From: Bacteroidia bacterium
Lineage (GTDB): Bacteria; Bacteroidota; Bacteroidia; Bacteroidales; CAJPTX01
Assembly (NCBI GenBank): GCA_905373475.1
Contig: CAJPTC010000009.1
Coordinates: 1-64,000 of the forward strand
Length of the DNA: 64,000 bases
Direction: 5' to 3'
Part shown: piece after piece, positions 44,578 to 52,631 of the stretch
Layout of the letters: each line of letters opens with the position of its first letter
How positions within the stretch are numbered: the first letter of the stretch is position 1
Notes under the pieces: model-generated
The model's input: the letters and a program-made list of their open reading frames with translations, nothing else
Database searches by the model: none
Told to the model about the DNA's origin: nothing
Made by a program: the position numbers and the translations under genes

Positions 44578-46227
44578 ATGGAAAACATGTTTTGTTACCA
44601 GTGCCAAGAGACAGCCAAAAATCAGGGCTGCACAGTGAAAGGTGTTTGTGGGAAAACGGCAGATGTAGCCAACTTGCAAGATTTGCTGTTATATCTCTGT
44701 AAAGGGATTTCGTTCTATACGGTACGTCTACGTGAGAATGGGATAGTTTTACCGAAGGTAAACCGTTTTATTACGAATGCGTTATTTATGACCATTACGA
44801 ATGCAAACTTTGATGCACAACGTTTTATTGATGCGATACGGGAAGCGCAAGTTTTGCGTGAAATGGCAAAACAGCGTTTGCTTCAAGAGGGTGGTTCGTT
44901 GGAAGGAATAGAACACGATGCGGCATTATGGACAGGCAATACTGCTGAAGAGATGCGCGCTAAAGCTCCTCATGTAGGCGTATTAACCACTGAAGATGTT
45001 GATGCGCGCTCGTTGCGAGAACTTTCGATCTATGGTTTGAAGGGGATGGCGGCTTATCTGGAGCATGCTTTCAACCTAGGTTTTGAAGATGACAAGATCT
45101 ACGCGTTTATGCAGCGCTGCCTTGTTGCAACCACAGACGACGCCTTGAACGCAGACCAGCTAACGGCACTAGTGCTCGAGACGGGGCAGTTCGGGGTAGA
45201 AGCCATGGCATTGCTAGATAAGGCGAATACGACCGCTTACGGGCATCCTGAAATAACGCACGTAAATCTGGGTGTGCGTAAGAATCCAGGTATTCTGATT
45301 AGTGGGCACGATCTGAAGGACATGGAGGAACTGCTGAAGCAGACAGAAGGTACGGGCGTAGATGTATATACGCACAGCGAGATGCTGCCTGCCAACTATT
45401 ACCCAGCCTTCAAGAAGTACAAACATTTTGTCGGGAACTATGGCAGTTCGTGGTGGCATCAGGTAGAAGACTTTGAGAACTTCAACGGCGTTGTGCTCTT
45501 CACGACGAACTGTATTGTACCGCCGCGCAAGAGTTACATGGATAGAGTATACACCACTGGGGCATCGGGGTACGAGGGTTTTAAGCACATCCCAGACCGT
45601 GAGGATGGTAAGCCCAAAGATTTCTCCGCGCTGATAGAACATGCTAAGCGTTGTGCGCCTCCAAAAGAGATGGAAACTGGCGAGATTGTCGGCGGATTTG
45701 CGCACAATCAGGTAATTGCATTAGCCGATAAGGTAGTCGATGCTGTTAAATCTGGTGCAATACGCCACTTCTTTGTAATGAGTGGATGCGATGGTCGTAT
45801 GGGGGCACGCAATTACTACACCGAGTTTGCGGAGAAGTTACCTAAAGACACGGTAATTCTTACCTCGGGGTGTGCTAAGTATCGTTACAATAAGTTGAAA
45901 CTGGGCGATATCAATGGCATTCCGCGCGTGTTAGATGCGGGGCAGTGCAACGATAGCTATTCGCTGGTACTCATTGCAATGGCGCTGAAAGATGCTTTTG
46001 GGCTTGAAAGCATCAATCAACTACCCCTGAGTTACAATATTGCATGGTACGAACAAAAGGCGGTAATTGTGCTACTGGCGTTGCTATACCTCGGAGTCAA
46101 GAATATTCATGTAGGACCTACGCTGCCAGCTTTTCTGTCGCCCAATGTTGCCAAAGTACTGGTGAACAATTTCGGTATTGCTACCATTACTACTGTAGAC
46201 GAAGATATGAAACTCTTTTTGGCTTGA
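44578..46227 (+). CDS. hcp: Hydroxylamine reductase / hybrid cluster protein
   Basis: This 549-residue iron-sulfur protein of nitrosative-stress defence has reported hydroxylamine reductase, NO reductase and S-nitrosylase activities in the family. The N-terminal cluster motif is Cys6-x2-Cys9-x8-Cys18-x5-Cys24 (FCYQCQE...C...GVCGK), the anaerobe-type [4Fe-4S] arrangement. Hybrid-cluster ligands are recognisable in ISGHDLKDMEELL, LTSGCAKYRYNK, DAGQCNDSYS and similar motifs. A cupin gene follows after 21 bases, probably in the same transcript, which ends at the terminator at 46599. The divergent HcpR-like gene and palindrome indicate induction by nitrogen oxides. Confidence 0.96.
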   Translation: MENMFCYQCQETAKNQGCTVKGVCGKTADVANLQDLLLYLCKGISFYTVRLRENGIVLPKVNRFITNALFMTITNANFDAQRFIDAIREAQVLREMAKQRLLQEGGSLEGIEHDAALWTGNTAEEMRAKAPHVGVLTTEDVDARSLRELSIYGLKGMAAYLEHAFNLGFEDDKIYAFMQRCLVATTDDALNADQLTALVLETGQFGVEAMALLDKANTTAYGHPEITHVNLGVRKNPGILISGHDLKDMEELLKQTEGTGVDVYTHSEMLPANYYPAFKKYKHFVGNYGSSWWHQVEDFENFNGVVLFTTNCIVPPRKSYMDRVYTTGASGYEGFKHIPDREDGKPKDFSALIEHAKRCAPPKEMETGEIVGGFAHNQVIALADKVVDAVKSGAIRHFFVMSGCDGRMGARNYYTEFAEKLPKDTVILTSGCAKYRYNKLKLGDINGIPRVLDAGQCNDSYSLVLIAMALKDAFGLESINQLPLSYNIAWYEQKAVIVLLALLYLGVKNIHVGPTLPAFLSPNVAKVLVNNFGIATITTVDEDMKLFLA

Positions 46228-46248
46228 AAATTCTAAAGATAGAATACC

Positions 46249-46575
46249 ATGGATACGTACGAAAAGGCTACCGTGATAGCGCTAGAAGCTTCGGTAGATT
46301 ACACCCCTGGCGGAGTTGTTAGCAAGCAAGTAACAAAGAACGAGGTGGGCAATATCACTCTCTTCTCATTCGATAAGGGACAGGGACTAACAGAACATAC
46401 CGCCAATTTTGATGCTTTTGTGCAGATTTTGGACGGCGAGGCCGAGATTCGCATAGATGGGCAGCCATACAATTTGAAACGAGGTGATTGTATCATAATG
46501 CCTGCGGGGCATCCGCACGCTTTGTATGCCACAGAGCGTTTCAAAATGCTCCTGACAATGATTCGTGGCAAGTAG
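46249..46575 (+). CDS. Small cupin-domain protein
   Basis: This single-domain cupin (108 residues) follows hcp by 21 bases. The two cupin motifs are GLTEHTANFDAFVQILDGEAEI and the PAGHPHAL region; histidines H49, H87 and H89 could hold a metal. It lacks other domains and a signal peptide, so it is cytoplasmic. Neighbouring placement with hcp is common in anaerobes, suggesting a role in nitrosative or oxidative stress, possibly as a metal- or NO-responsive accessory protein; the activity is unknown. Confidence 0.88.
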   Translation: MDTYEKATVIALEASVDYTPGGVVSKQVTKNEVGNITLFSFDKGQGLTEHTANFDAFVQILDGEAEIRIDGQPYNLKRGDCIIMPAGHPHALYATERFKMLLTMIRGK

Positions 46576-46598
46576 TACGAATTCGCGGATACAACCAA

Positions 46599-46642
46599 AG
46601 TGGGTGCGCAAAATTATGTTTTGACGCACCCACTCTTTTTAT
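46599..46642 (+). terminator. Rho-independent terminator of the hcp operon
   Basis: AGTGGGTGCG pairs perfectly with CGCACCCACT (46599-46608 with 46625-46634), followed by CTTTTTATT. Confidence 0.92.
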
Positions 46643-46694
46643 TGCCTGAGTGCGGAATTTAATTCTTCGAATGTGCGCATTTTGCAAAACTTAC

Positions 46695-46702
46695 TATCTT
46701 TA
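46695..46702 (+). promoter_or_regulatory. Possible -7 box (TATCTTTA) for the small-peptide gene
   Basis: Seven of eight bases match TAnnTTTG. A GGAGG ribosome site follows at 46710-46714, before ATG 46723. It is the first promoter candidate after the hcp terminator. Confidence 0.35.
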
Positions 46703-46722
46703 ACCTCGAGGAGGTTTGAAAC

Positions 46723-46959
46723 ATGAAAAACAGGAAACGAATTGCGACGCTACTGGCGCTTTTGCTCGGGGGTTCTATAGCAATAATTGTGAACTGCGAT
46801 TGGAGTACCGCGTCTGAGGCAGATACCGTAAAGAAGGTGACCATTATAACCAAAAGCGGTTGTAAACCTTCTAAGCGCACGTGCTACACCGAACAAATTG
46901 GCGACAGTATCGTGACCCACAAAGGGCGGTTAAGGGAAAGGGTAACGATTGAAGAATAG
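46723..46959 (+). CDS. Small secreted cysteine-containing peptide (78 residues)
   Basis: This short protein has a basic N-terminus (MKNRKR), a hydrophobic export segment (7-23) and a polar mature part with cysteines at 24, 47 and 54 (NCDW, then SGCKPSKRTC). It has no lipobox (IVNC is a poor match), no canonical NVEALA motif and no recognised domain. A GAGGAGG ribosome site supports translation, and it is separated from the downstream receptor-like gene by 200 bases holding a terminator-like hairpin. By position and size it resembles the small peptides of Bacteroidetes NVEALA-type loci, but it lacks their leader motif. Function is unknown; secreted signal, bacteriocin or chaperone are possibilities. 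Confidence 0.72.
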   Translation: MKNRKRIATLLALLLGGSIAIIVNCDWSTASEADTVKKVTIITKSGCKPSKRTCYTEQIGDSIVTHKGRLRERVTIEE

Positions 46960-47116
46960 AGCATTTGTTTTTCTCGAAACTTTTTTTCAGAGTTTCGTTC
47001 TCGCAGAAAAAGTTTTTAGTGTTTCGCTATGGAGTAGTTAGCAAAGAGAAAAATGGGTGTTAGGGGACAAATTACGGTCAGTGGCAGGAACGCGCTGTTC
47101 ACTAGTCTTTGATTAT

Positions 47117-47148
47117 GGCAGGGTAGGAACAGCCCTGCCTTTATTTTA
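47117..47148 (+). terminator. Terminator-like hairpin between the peptide and receptor genes
   Basis: GGCAGGG (47117-47123) pairs with CCCTGCC (47133-47139), followed by TTTATTTT, only 12 bases before the receptor ATG. It would reduce read-through, giving much peptide and little receptor. Confidence 0.65.
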
Positions 47149-47159
47149 ACTTCAAGGTC

Positions 47160-49406
47160 ATGAAAAAACGGTTCATTCTCTTTATAGCTCTTCTGTTTAC
47201 ACTCCCTTCCATTGCGCAGTATCGCGTGCATTTTACAAACAATGGGGTAGGGGTGTCTTCGCTTGGTTTTCAACTCACGGCATGCGACAAAACGCGCGGT
47301 TATACAACAGATACCGAGGGGCGCGCCACGCTCGAGGTGCCACAAGGGTGTACAACGCTTCGTATACAATTCCAAGATATTACCTACGGTAATTTTGACT
47401 CCGTTCTTCGTGCTACCGTTCCGTCGCAAGAATTCCTCATCCAACTAACGGAGAAACAAACTTCGATTGACGAAGTGCGCGTGGCTGGCTACGTCTCCAA
47501 CATCAAAGAGACGGCTCGAGGTCGCGAATACAAAATAAACACGGAAAAGTTTGCAACGGATACTCCTATCCCCAAAGCTTTACAGCGTTTGCCCGATTTT
47601 GTGCGATCGGGCGAGGGGGTTGTAATAGCGGGTAAAACGGGTACACCTACCTACTACCTTGACGATAAGGAAGTTTCCGAAACCGTAATTCGAGCATTAA
47701 ATATCCAGAGCGTGGAGCGCGTTGAGGTGCGCGAAATGTCTGCTGACCCGAGTAAGGATGGTGGCGAGATTCGGATTTACCGAAAGAAGACCGACGATAT
47801 GTTTCTGAATGGGCGCATCTTGCTCAATGGACGTTATGAGCTCAATCAAGACGATAGGATTGGCTACACCATCGCCCCGTTACTGAGTTTTCAGTCGCCG
47901 CGCTTTGAAGCGAATGCTACGGGACGCTATCTTCGTTCAGAAAATAATCTCCGCATAGACCAACGTTTTCTACGCACTGGAGTTGCTGATAGTATTAGTG
48001 AGATCTTAGATAAACAAAGCAGCACGGATTGTGATGCAACGCTACGTTTGTCGTATCTTTTTTCAAAATCCTTTTCGGCGCAATTCCTAGGAAATCTGAT
48101 AACCTATAGCAGTGTGCAACGCAGGAATTCGCTCCGCGATAAAGACTATTACAGTAATCGGTATTCTGATGAGTTCAGAAGTGGTACAGCAACGATTGTT
48201 TTGCGCTATGTTCATAGCAAAAGCTCAAGTTTTTACCTAAAAAGTTCTTACAACAATGTGCATTCGGCTTCGCGCCTTCTAGAGTATGGTAGCGACTATC
48301 AGCTTAAACAAAACGACTACACTGCAGCAGGAGAATTAAGTGGCGAGCATAACGATCTGTTTACATTGTGGCAACTTACCCATAGTGTAGACTATGCGTA
48401 TCGCTACATTCTCCGTGGTGGTACTACAGAAGGTACTATCTCGCCCAAGAGTCATACCCAACGTCTTTTCATCCAAGATTATCTGGAATTTCCCTTTCCC
48501 CTCACACTAATGGTGGGGTGTGCTGCGGACTATGATGTTTACGATTATGGCATCCAGCAGCTTTCGTTGTGGAATGTGCTTCCTACAGCCTCGTTAGGCT
48601 ACGGTGCTACTTGGGGGCGCATAACGCTCTCCTATTCGCAGCGCGTACGGAAGCCGAATATAGGCTATCTTGACCCGCGAGTGCGATATAGCGATCATCA
48701 TACAGGTACGATAGGCAATCAGGCGCTATTACCCGCTACGTACCATTCCTATTCGTTGCGTTATTCTAAGCGCTTTGCGGGGCACGCTTTTTCGTTCCGC
48801 ATGGAGTACCTTGACGTACATGATTACGTTTCATCGGTTTACGAGAATGATAATTTTGTGAGTAAATATTACAACGTTGGTACAATGCAGCGCCTAGCGC
48901 CGCGTATCTCCTACCAAGGGGATTATTTTGATGGTAAACTCTTTATCAATGCTTACGGCGGTGTAAATTACACGGAGTATGCATTTTATAGTACGTACCA
49001 AGCGCTGTCACGCGGTAAGGCACAAAAAGGGTGGAATACGGTGGCAAATATTAGTATAGAGTATTCCCCTAATCGTCATTTTACTGCCGAAACGTGGTTG
49101 GGGCACTGGGGGCGCGGCTATCAATTATATTCTTACCGTGATCCAGTAGCCGATTTAGGTGTCTCGTTTTCGTATTCTTTCCTAAAAGATGAAGCTATGA
49201 GGATCGCGCTGAGTGCCGATGGCTTGCTCAATTTAGGCATTAAAGAGGTTTATCGCCGCGAACTAAACTCATTTGTAGAGAACCGCGAGACGCTAAGTTA
49301 TCCCACTCTCATTCTAGGCATAGAATATGAGTTTGGACGCCGATTTAGGTCGCGCAACCTTGGTCGTGAATTGGAAATTGATGACCAACTAGAACGTATA
49401 CGATAG
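47160..49406 (+). CDS. Outer-membrane beta-barrel receptor-like protein (TonB-dependent type)
   Basis: This 748-residue protein has a signal peptide (MKKRFILFIALLFTLPSIAQ), a carboxypeptidase-regulatory-like domain (about 20-95, with two cysteines) and a plug-like region (about 105-215: SIDEVRVAGYVSN, GTPTYYLDDKEV). A large barrel (about 220-730) of alternating aromatic strands follows. It belongs with the outer membrane beta-barrel family typical of Bacteroidetes. No classical TonB box is obvious. The downstream redox protein and propeller-like protein follow within 6 and 16 bases of each other. The most likely role is transport or sensing of a peptide, perhaps the small upstream peptide. 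Confidence 0.85.
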   Translation: MKKRFILFIALLFTLPSIAQYRVHFTNNGVGVSSLGFQLTACDKTRGYTTDTEGRATLEVPQGCTTLRIQFQDITYGNFDSVLRATVPSQEFLIQLTEKQTSIDEVRVAGYVSNIKETARGREYKINTEKFATDTPIPKALQRLPDFVRSGEGVVIAGKTGTPTYYLDDKEVSETVIRALNIQSVERVEVREMSADPSKDGGEIRIYRKKTDDMFLNGRILLNGRYELNQDDRIGYTIAPLLSFQSPRFEANATGRYLRSENNLRIDQRFLRTGVADSISEILDKQSSTDCDATLRLSYLFSKSFSAQFLGNLITYSSVQRRNSLRDKDYYSNRYSDEFRSGTATIVLRYVHSKSSSFYLKSSYNNVHSASRLLEYGSDYQLKQNDYTAAGELSGEHNDLFTLWQLTHSVDYAYRYILRGGTTEGTISPKSHTQRLFIQDYLEFPFPLTLMVGCAADYDVYDYGIQQLSLWNVLPTASLGYGATWGRITLSYSQRVRKPNIGYLDPRVRYSDHHTGTIGNQALLPATYHSYSLRYSKRFAGHAFSFRMEYLDVHDYVSSVYENDNFVSKYYNVGTMQRLAPRISYQGDYFDGKLFINAYGGVNYTEYAFYSTYQALSRGKAQKGWNTVANISIEYSPNRHFTAETWLGHWGRGYQLYSYRDPVADLGVSFSYSFLKDEAMRIALSADGLLNLGIKEVYRRELNSFVENRETLSYPTLILGIEYEFGRRFRSRNLGRELEIDDQLERIR

Positions 49407-49411
49407 CGCAG

Positions 49412-49855
49412 ATGGTATGGCACAAGGGTACGGTTTACAGAGCGGTAAGCGAATGTGGGGTCTTGCTCATCATTGGCTTTTTTGCCTATACGCTTGTAAA
49501 TAAGTTGCTACAGTTTGATGCTTTCAAACTCAACCTAGCGCGCACTGGGATTTTTGAAGCTCGGATGGTAGATCTTGTAGCTTACTTTGCCGTTGCCATG
49601 GAAGCAGCCAGTATTCTTTTGCTCGTCTTTTTCAGAAAATGGGGGCTTCGTTTTGCGTTGCTCATGATGATTGCTTTTACTCTCTACATCCTTTACCTAG
49701 CCACCACTGGGCACTATGAGGTATGCGGGTGTGGCGGAGTGCTGAATGGTCTTAAATTCCAGTGGCACTTACTCATAAATTTGGTACTCATTTTTATACT
49801 TCTTCTGTATGTCTTATATCACCGAACCTATCGCTCTTCCCACAAAAAGAAATAA
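49412..49855 (+). CDS. MauE/DoxX family redox-associated membrane protein
   Basis: This 147-residue membrane protein has four hydrophobic helices (about 12-30, 48-66, 72-90, 108-132) and the motif CGCGG in the loop before the last helix (VCGCGGVL), matching the paired-cysteine signature of MauE/DoxX proteins. Such proteins couple membrane electron carriers to thiol chemistry. It starts five bases after the barrel gene stops, so the genes are co-transcribed. In Bacteroidetes this family often accompanies small-peptide loci, which suggests formation or reduction of disulfides in the upstream cysteine peptide. That is inference. Confidence 0.85.
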   Translation: MVWHKGTVYRAVSECGVLLIIGFFAYTLVNKLLQFDAFKLNLARTGIFEARMVDLVAYFAVAMEAASILLLVFFRKWGLRFALLMMIAFTLYILYLATTGHYEVCGCGGVLNGLKFQWHLLINLVLIFILLLYVLYHRTYRSSHKKK

Positions 49856-49871
49856 CCAACACGTATTAACA

Positions 49872-50903
49872 ATGATGAAATTTCGTGTAAAGGAGGTTGT
49901 TCCTTTTGTCGTAATTCTGCTTGCAGCGTTTGCGATATTGTGGGTCTATTTCTATTTCACCGATCAGCGCAATGAGGCACTTGCTTACCCTATTGAGCGC
50001 GTATTCAAACAAAGTAAATTCCGAATAGGCGACGAGATCTTGAAGGAGTATTTTGCCACATCTCACCCTGCCATATATGCGTTAGACAATGCGTTGTACA
50101 TCAATCGTGGACATGAGAAGGGACAGGCGCATTGGACTGAGATTGATGCCCAAGGTCGTGTTTCCGACTACGGGCTAGACTATTTGGAAGGGGCGTCGTT
50201 ACGGTCGCGCCAGGGGGATCGTTTTTTCTTCTTTGCGAATAATGGTTACATCGAGACGGGCTTTCATAGGTTTGGAGTACGCACTTTTTACCTTGTTGAT
50301 AGCCTCATAGATCTCGTATGTCTGAGTCGTAATGAAAAACTCCTACTGGAGCAAGTGGGTAAAGAGCAGGAGTGTCATTTGCGCTTTTCGTATCGCCACG
50401 ACGAAGAGGGTGTTAGTGTACCAGTTCGAGATCTGCCGCACGATTCGTATGCCACCTACTTAGAGCGTGTAATGGCTTACGATGGTGCTTTCTTTGCCTA
50501 CGGAGGCTATATCACCTACTCAAGTTTTCATACGCCGTATGTGTGGGTATTTTCGGCTGATGGGAAGTATATACAAACTGTTACGACGCGCGATAGCGTG
50601 CCAATGCCTACGCTTATGCACTATAAGAATGCAACACTCTATGAACGCGGCAAGACGTTCAATACGAATGCGGCTAGCTTTGTAAAAGACGGGAAGCTAT
50701 TTGTCTTTTCGCAGCGCGTAGAGATGTTAGACAACGAATTTGTGCTAGACGCTTACAATCTTAAAACGGGGCAATACGTGGAGAGCTATCGTTTCCCTGC
50801 ACGTGGTGCAGGCAATAACCTAGATATCTATTCCTTACTACTTTACAACGACACGTTATACCTCGAGAGTGAGGTGGGCGTATTTGCGTTGTTGGAGGAA
50901 TAA
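49872..50903 (+). CDS. Membrane-anchored propeller-like protein
   Basis: This 344-residue protein has an N-terminal membrane segment (about 8-28: VVPFVVILLAAFAILWVYFYF) and an extracytoplasmic domain of repeated short beta strands (ALYINRG, FFFFANNGYIETG, VWVFSADGKYIQT, KLFVFSQ, TLYLESEVGVFAL). That is consistent with a six-bladed beta-propeller, as in the BF3164-like and related proteins. I place the start at ATG 49872, after the previous stop; the longer frame overlaps it. It is the last gene of the barrel/MauE unit. No enzymatic residues are recognised, so a binding or sensing role is more likely than catalysis. Confidence 0.75.
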   Translation: MMKFRVKEVVPFVVILLAAFAILWVYFYFTDQRNEALAYPIERVFKQSKFRIGDEILKEYFATSHPAIYALDNALYINRGHEKGQAHWTEIDAQGRVSDYGLDYLEGASLRSRQGDRFFFFANNGYIETGFHRFGVRTFYLVDSLIDLVCLSRNEKLLLEQVGKEQECHLRFSYRHDEEGVSVPVRDLPHDSYATYLERVMAYDGAFFAYGGYITYSSFHTPYVWVFSADGKYIQTVTTRDSVPMPTLMHYKNATLYERGKTFNTNAASFVKDGKLFVFSQRVEMLDNEFVLDAYNLKTGQYVESYRFPARGAGNNLDIYSLLLYNDTLYLESEVGVFALLEE

Positions 50904-50958
50904 TCCCTAGTGTATGAGTTAGAATTGCGCTTTGCCCGTTACGGCGTGCAGGACGGTT

Positions 50959-51582
50959 TTATAGCCGCACCAGTTTAGACGTTTGGGCGATGCTCTGCGA
51001 GATGCGTTGCATATTCGTTATCGTCCCTACGGCAATCTGTTCGCGTATCTTATAGAAATCGACACACGTTCCGCAGATAAGTAACTCTACACCACTTGCT
51101 TCGAGCGCTTTGAGTGTATCCAGTGCCCCAGATTCTTTCGTGCAGAACTTTACACCCGCATTGAGGAAAAGAATCTCTTTCGGGCGCGGACTCCATTCGG
51201 CAAGTGTGCTCAGAAAACCTTTCATAAGTATTGCCCCCAATGTATCGTCTCCTACTCCCAGAACATTGGTGGCGCAAAGAAGCGTGGGCTGTTGCGCCGT
51301 TACGCCCGTTGTAGGGCACGCCATCTCTTCAATTGCAGGGAGTGTAGAGGCGGCTTCCTCTTTTACCTCGGGGTTGGTAAAACGCCCTACAAAAAGTCCA
51401 TTGTGCATTTCAAAGGCGATTGTCACGCCAAAATCAGCAAGCATCTGTGTTACGTTGCCCCGTGCAGTCTCATTATCTACGCTGATTTCAATCTCCGTTC
51501 CTACCGCGTTTTCACGCATTGCTTTGCGTGTTGCAATGAGCGGTTGTGGACACGGTAACCCTTTACAATCTACCTTTACCAT
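50959..51582 (-). CDS. yedF: YedF-like sulfurtransferase-related protein
   Basis: This two-domain protein has an N-terminal TusA-like domain with DCKGLPCPQPLI (the cysteine-containing CPxP motif) and a C-terminal DsrE-like domain with CATNVLGVGDD, LFLNAGVKF and LLICGTCVDFY. This fusion is the sulfurtransferase-like YedF, often co-encoded with selenium metabolism genes (selD). None is seen here. It overlaps pyrD by seven bases on the minus strand and is last in a four-gene run. Trafficking of activated sulfur or selenium is the most likely role. Confidence 0.88.
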   Translation of the reverse strand: MVKVDCKGLPCPQPLIATRKAMRENAVGTEIEISVDNETARGNVTQMLADFGVTIAFEMHNGLFVGRFTNPEVKEEAASTLPAIEEMACPTTGVTAQQPTLLCATNVLGVGDDTLGAILMKGFLSTLAEWSPRPKEILFLNAGVKFCTKESGALDTLKALEASGVELLICGTCVDFYKIREQIAVGTITNMQRISQSIAQTSKLVRL

Positions 51583-52631
51583 TGGGGAATCTCGTCTTCG
51601 TGTTGTTTCAAATACTTGTTAATCTTCCGTGCGAGTACGGGACCTTCGTATATTACGCCCGTATAAACCTCTACTAGCGATGCGCCTGCTTGCAACATGG
51701 CAAGTGCGTCCTGCCCGCTAAATATGCCGCCTACGCCTATAATGGGTACACCCTTTCCCGCTGCTGAGCGCACACAATGCACTGCACGTAAAGCCCGATT
51801 GTGTAGGGGGCGACCGCTTAAACCTCCAGCACCAATGGCAGCAAGTTGTTCATCCGTTGTTTGCAAACCCTCGCGATGCGTTGTAGTATTACTTACTACA
51901 AAACCATCTATTCCTTTTTCCAAGGCTACCTTTACCGTATAGGTCAGTTCCTCTTCTGTGGGGTCTGCTCCCAACTTGAGCAGTATGGGTTTGTAAGTTG
52001 ATTGCTTTTGCCGTGCCTCTACAAGTGCCTCTACGATAGGGGCTAAGGTGTCTTCGCGCTGTAGTGCACGCAAATCTTTCACATTGGGGCAACTTACGTT
52101 TACCACGAAAAAATCTACGTAAGGGTAGAGTTGTTGTAATCCGAAGGTGTAGTCTGCTACAGCTGCCTCGTTAGGGGTTGCTGTATTTTTTCCGAGGTTT
52201 CCTGCAATAGGGATGTTCCGTTTTTTACGCCGTTTGATGCGCGCTGTCACCACATCAAGCCCTTCACTATTGAAACCCATACGGTTGATGAGTGCTTCGT
52301 CTTTTATGAGGCGGAAAATCCGTTTCTTAGGGTTACCTGGCTGGGGGAGTGGTGTTACCGTGCCGACCTCCATGAAGCTGTACCCCATAGTCTCTAAACG
52401 GTCAGCGAGTTCGCCGCCTTTATCGAAACCTGCGGCAAAACCCACTATCCCTTGGAAGTGTAAGCCCATTAAGTCGCGCTCTACTTCTTTTTTCCGCCTT
52501 CCGTAGGTGCTGTGCAAGAGTGCGCGTGTCATAGGACAACGCAGCAGGCGCGATGCCCACCACATCATGGTATGGTGCACGGTCTCGCCGTCTATACGAA
52601 AAGCAAGGGGGCGCAACAATTGCTTATACAT
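51576..52631 (-). CDS. pyrD: Dihydroorotate dehydrogenase, quinone type
   Basis: This FMN enzyme oxidises dihydroorotate to orotate in pyrimidine synthesis. An N-terminal helical extension (MYKQLLRPLAFRIDGETVHH) marks the membrane-associated class 2 form, and FMN-site motifs are AAGFDKGGELADRLE, IAGNLGKN, NRMGFNSEGL and GVGGIFSGQDAL. The catalytic-base segment reads NVSCPN, with cysteine where class 2 enzymes usually have serine, an unusual mix of class 1 base and class 2 N-terminus. I chose ATG 52631 (351 residues), overlapping the end of the GT2 gene by eight bases. It probably donates electrons to menaquinone. Confidence 0.93.
   Translation of the reverse strand: MYKQLLRPLAFRIDGETVHHTMMWWASRLLRCPMTRALLHSTYGRRKKEVERDLMGLHFQGIVGFAAGFDKGGELADRLETMGYSFMEVGTVTPLPQPGNPKKRIFRLIKDEALINRMGFNSEGLDVVTARIKRRKKRNIPIAGNLGKNTATPNEAAVADYTFGLQQLYPYVDFFVVNVSCPNVKDLRALQREDTLAPIVEALVEARQKQSTYKPILLKLGADPTEEELTYTVKVALEKGIDGFVVSNTTTHREGLQTTDEQLAAIGAGGLSGRPLHNRALRAVHCVRSAAGKGVPIIGVGGIFSGQDALAMLQAGASLVEVYTGVIYEGPVLARKINKYLKQHEDEIPQW

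Noticed and set aside
46723..46959. Considered a lipoprotein
   Set aside because: The only cysteine near the hydrophobic segment is preceded by IVN, which does not fit a lipobox.
47160..49406. Considered a SusC-type nutrient receptor with a SusD partner
   Set aside because: There is no SusD lipoprotein and no SusC-length barrel (about 1000 residues); the downstream genes are MauE-like and propeller-like instead.
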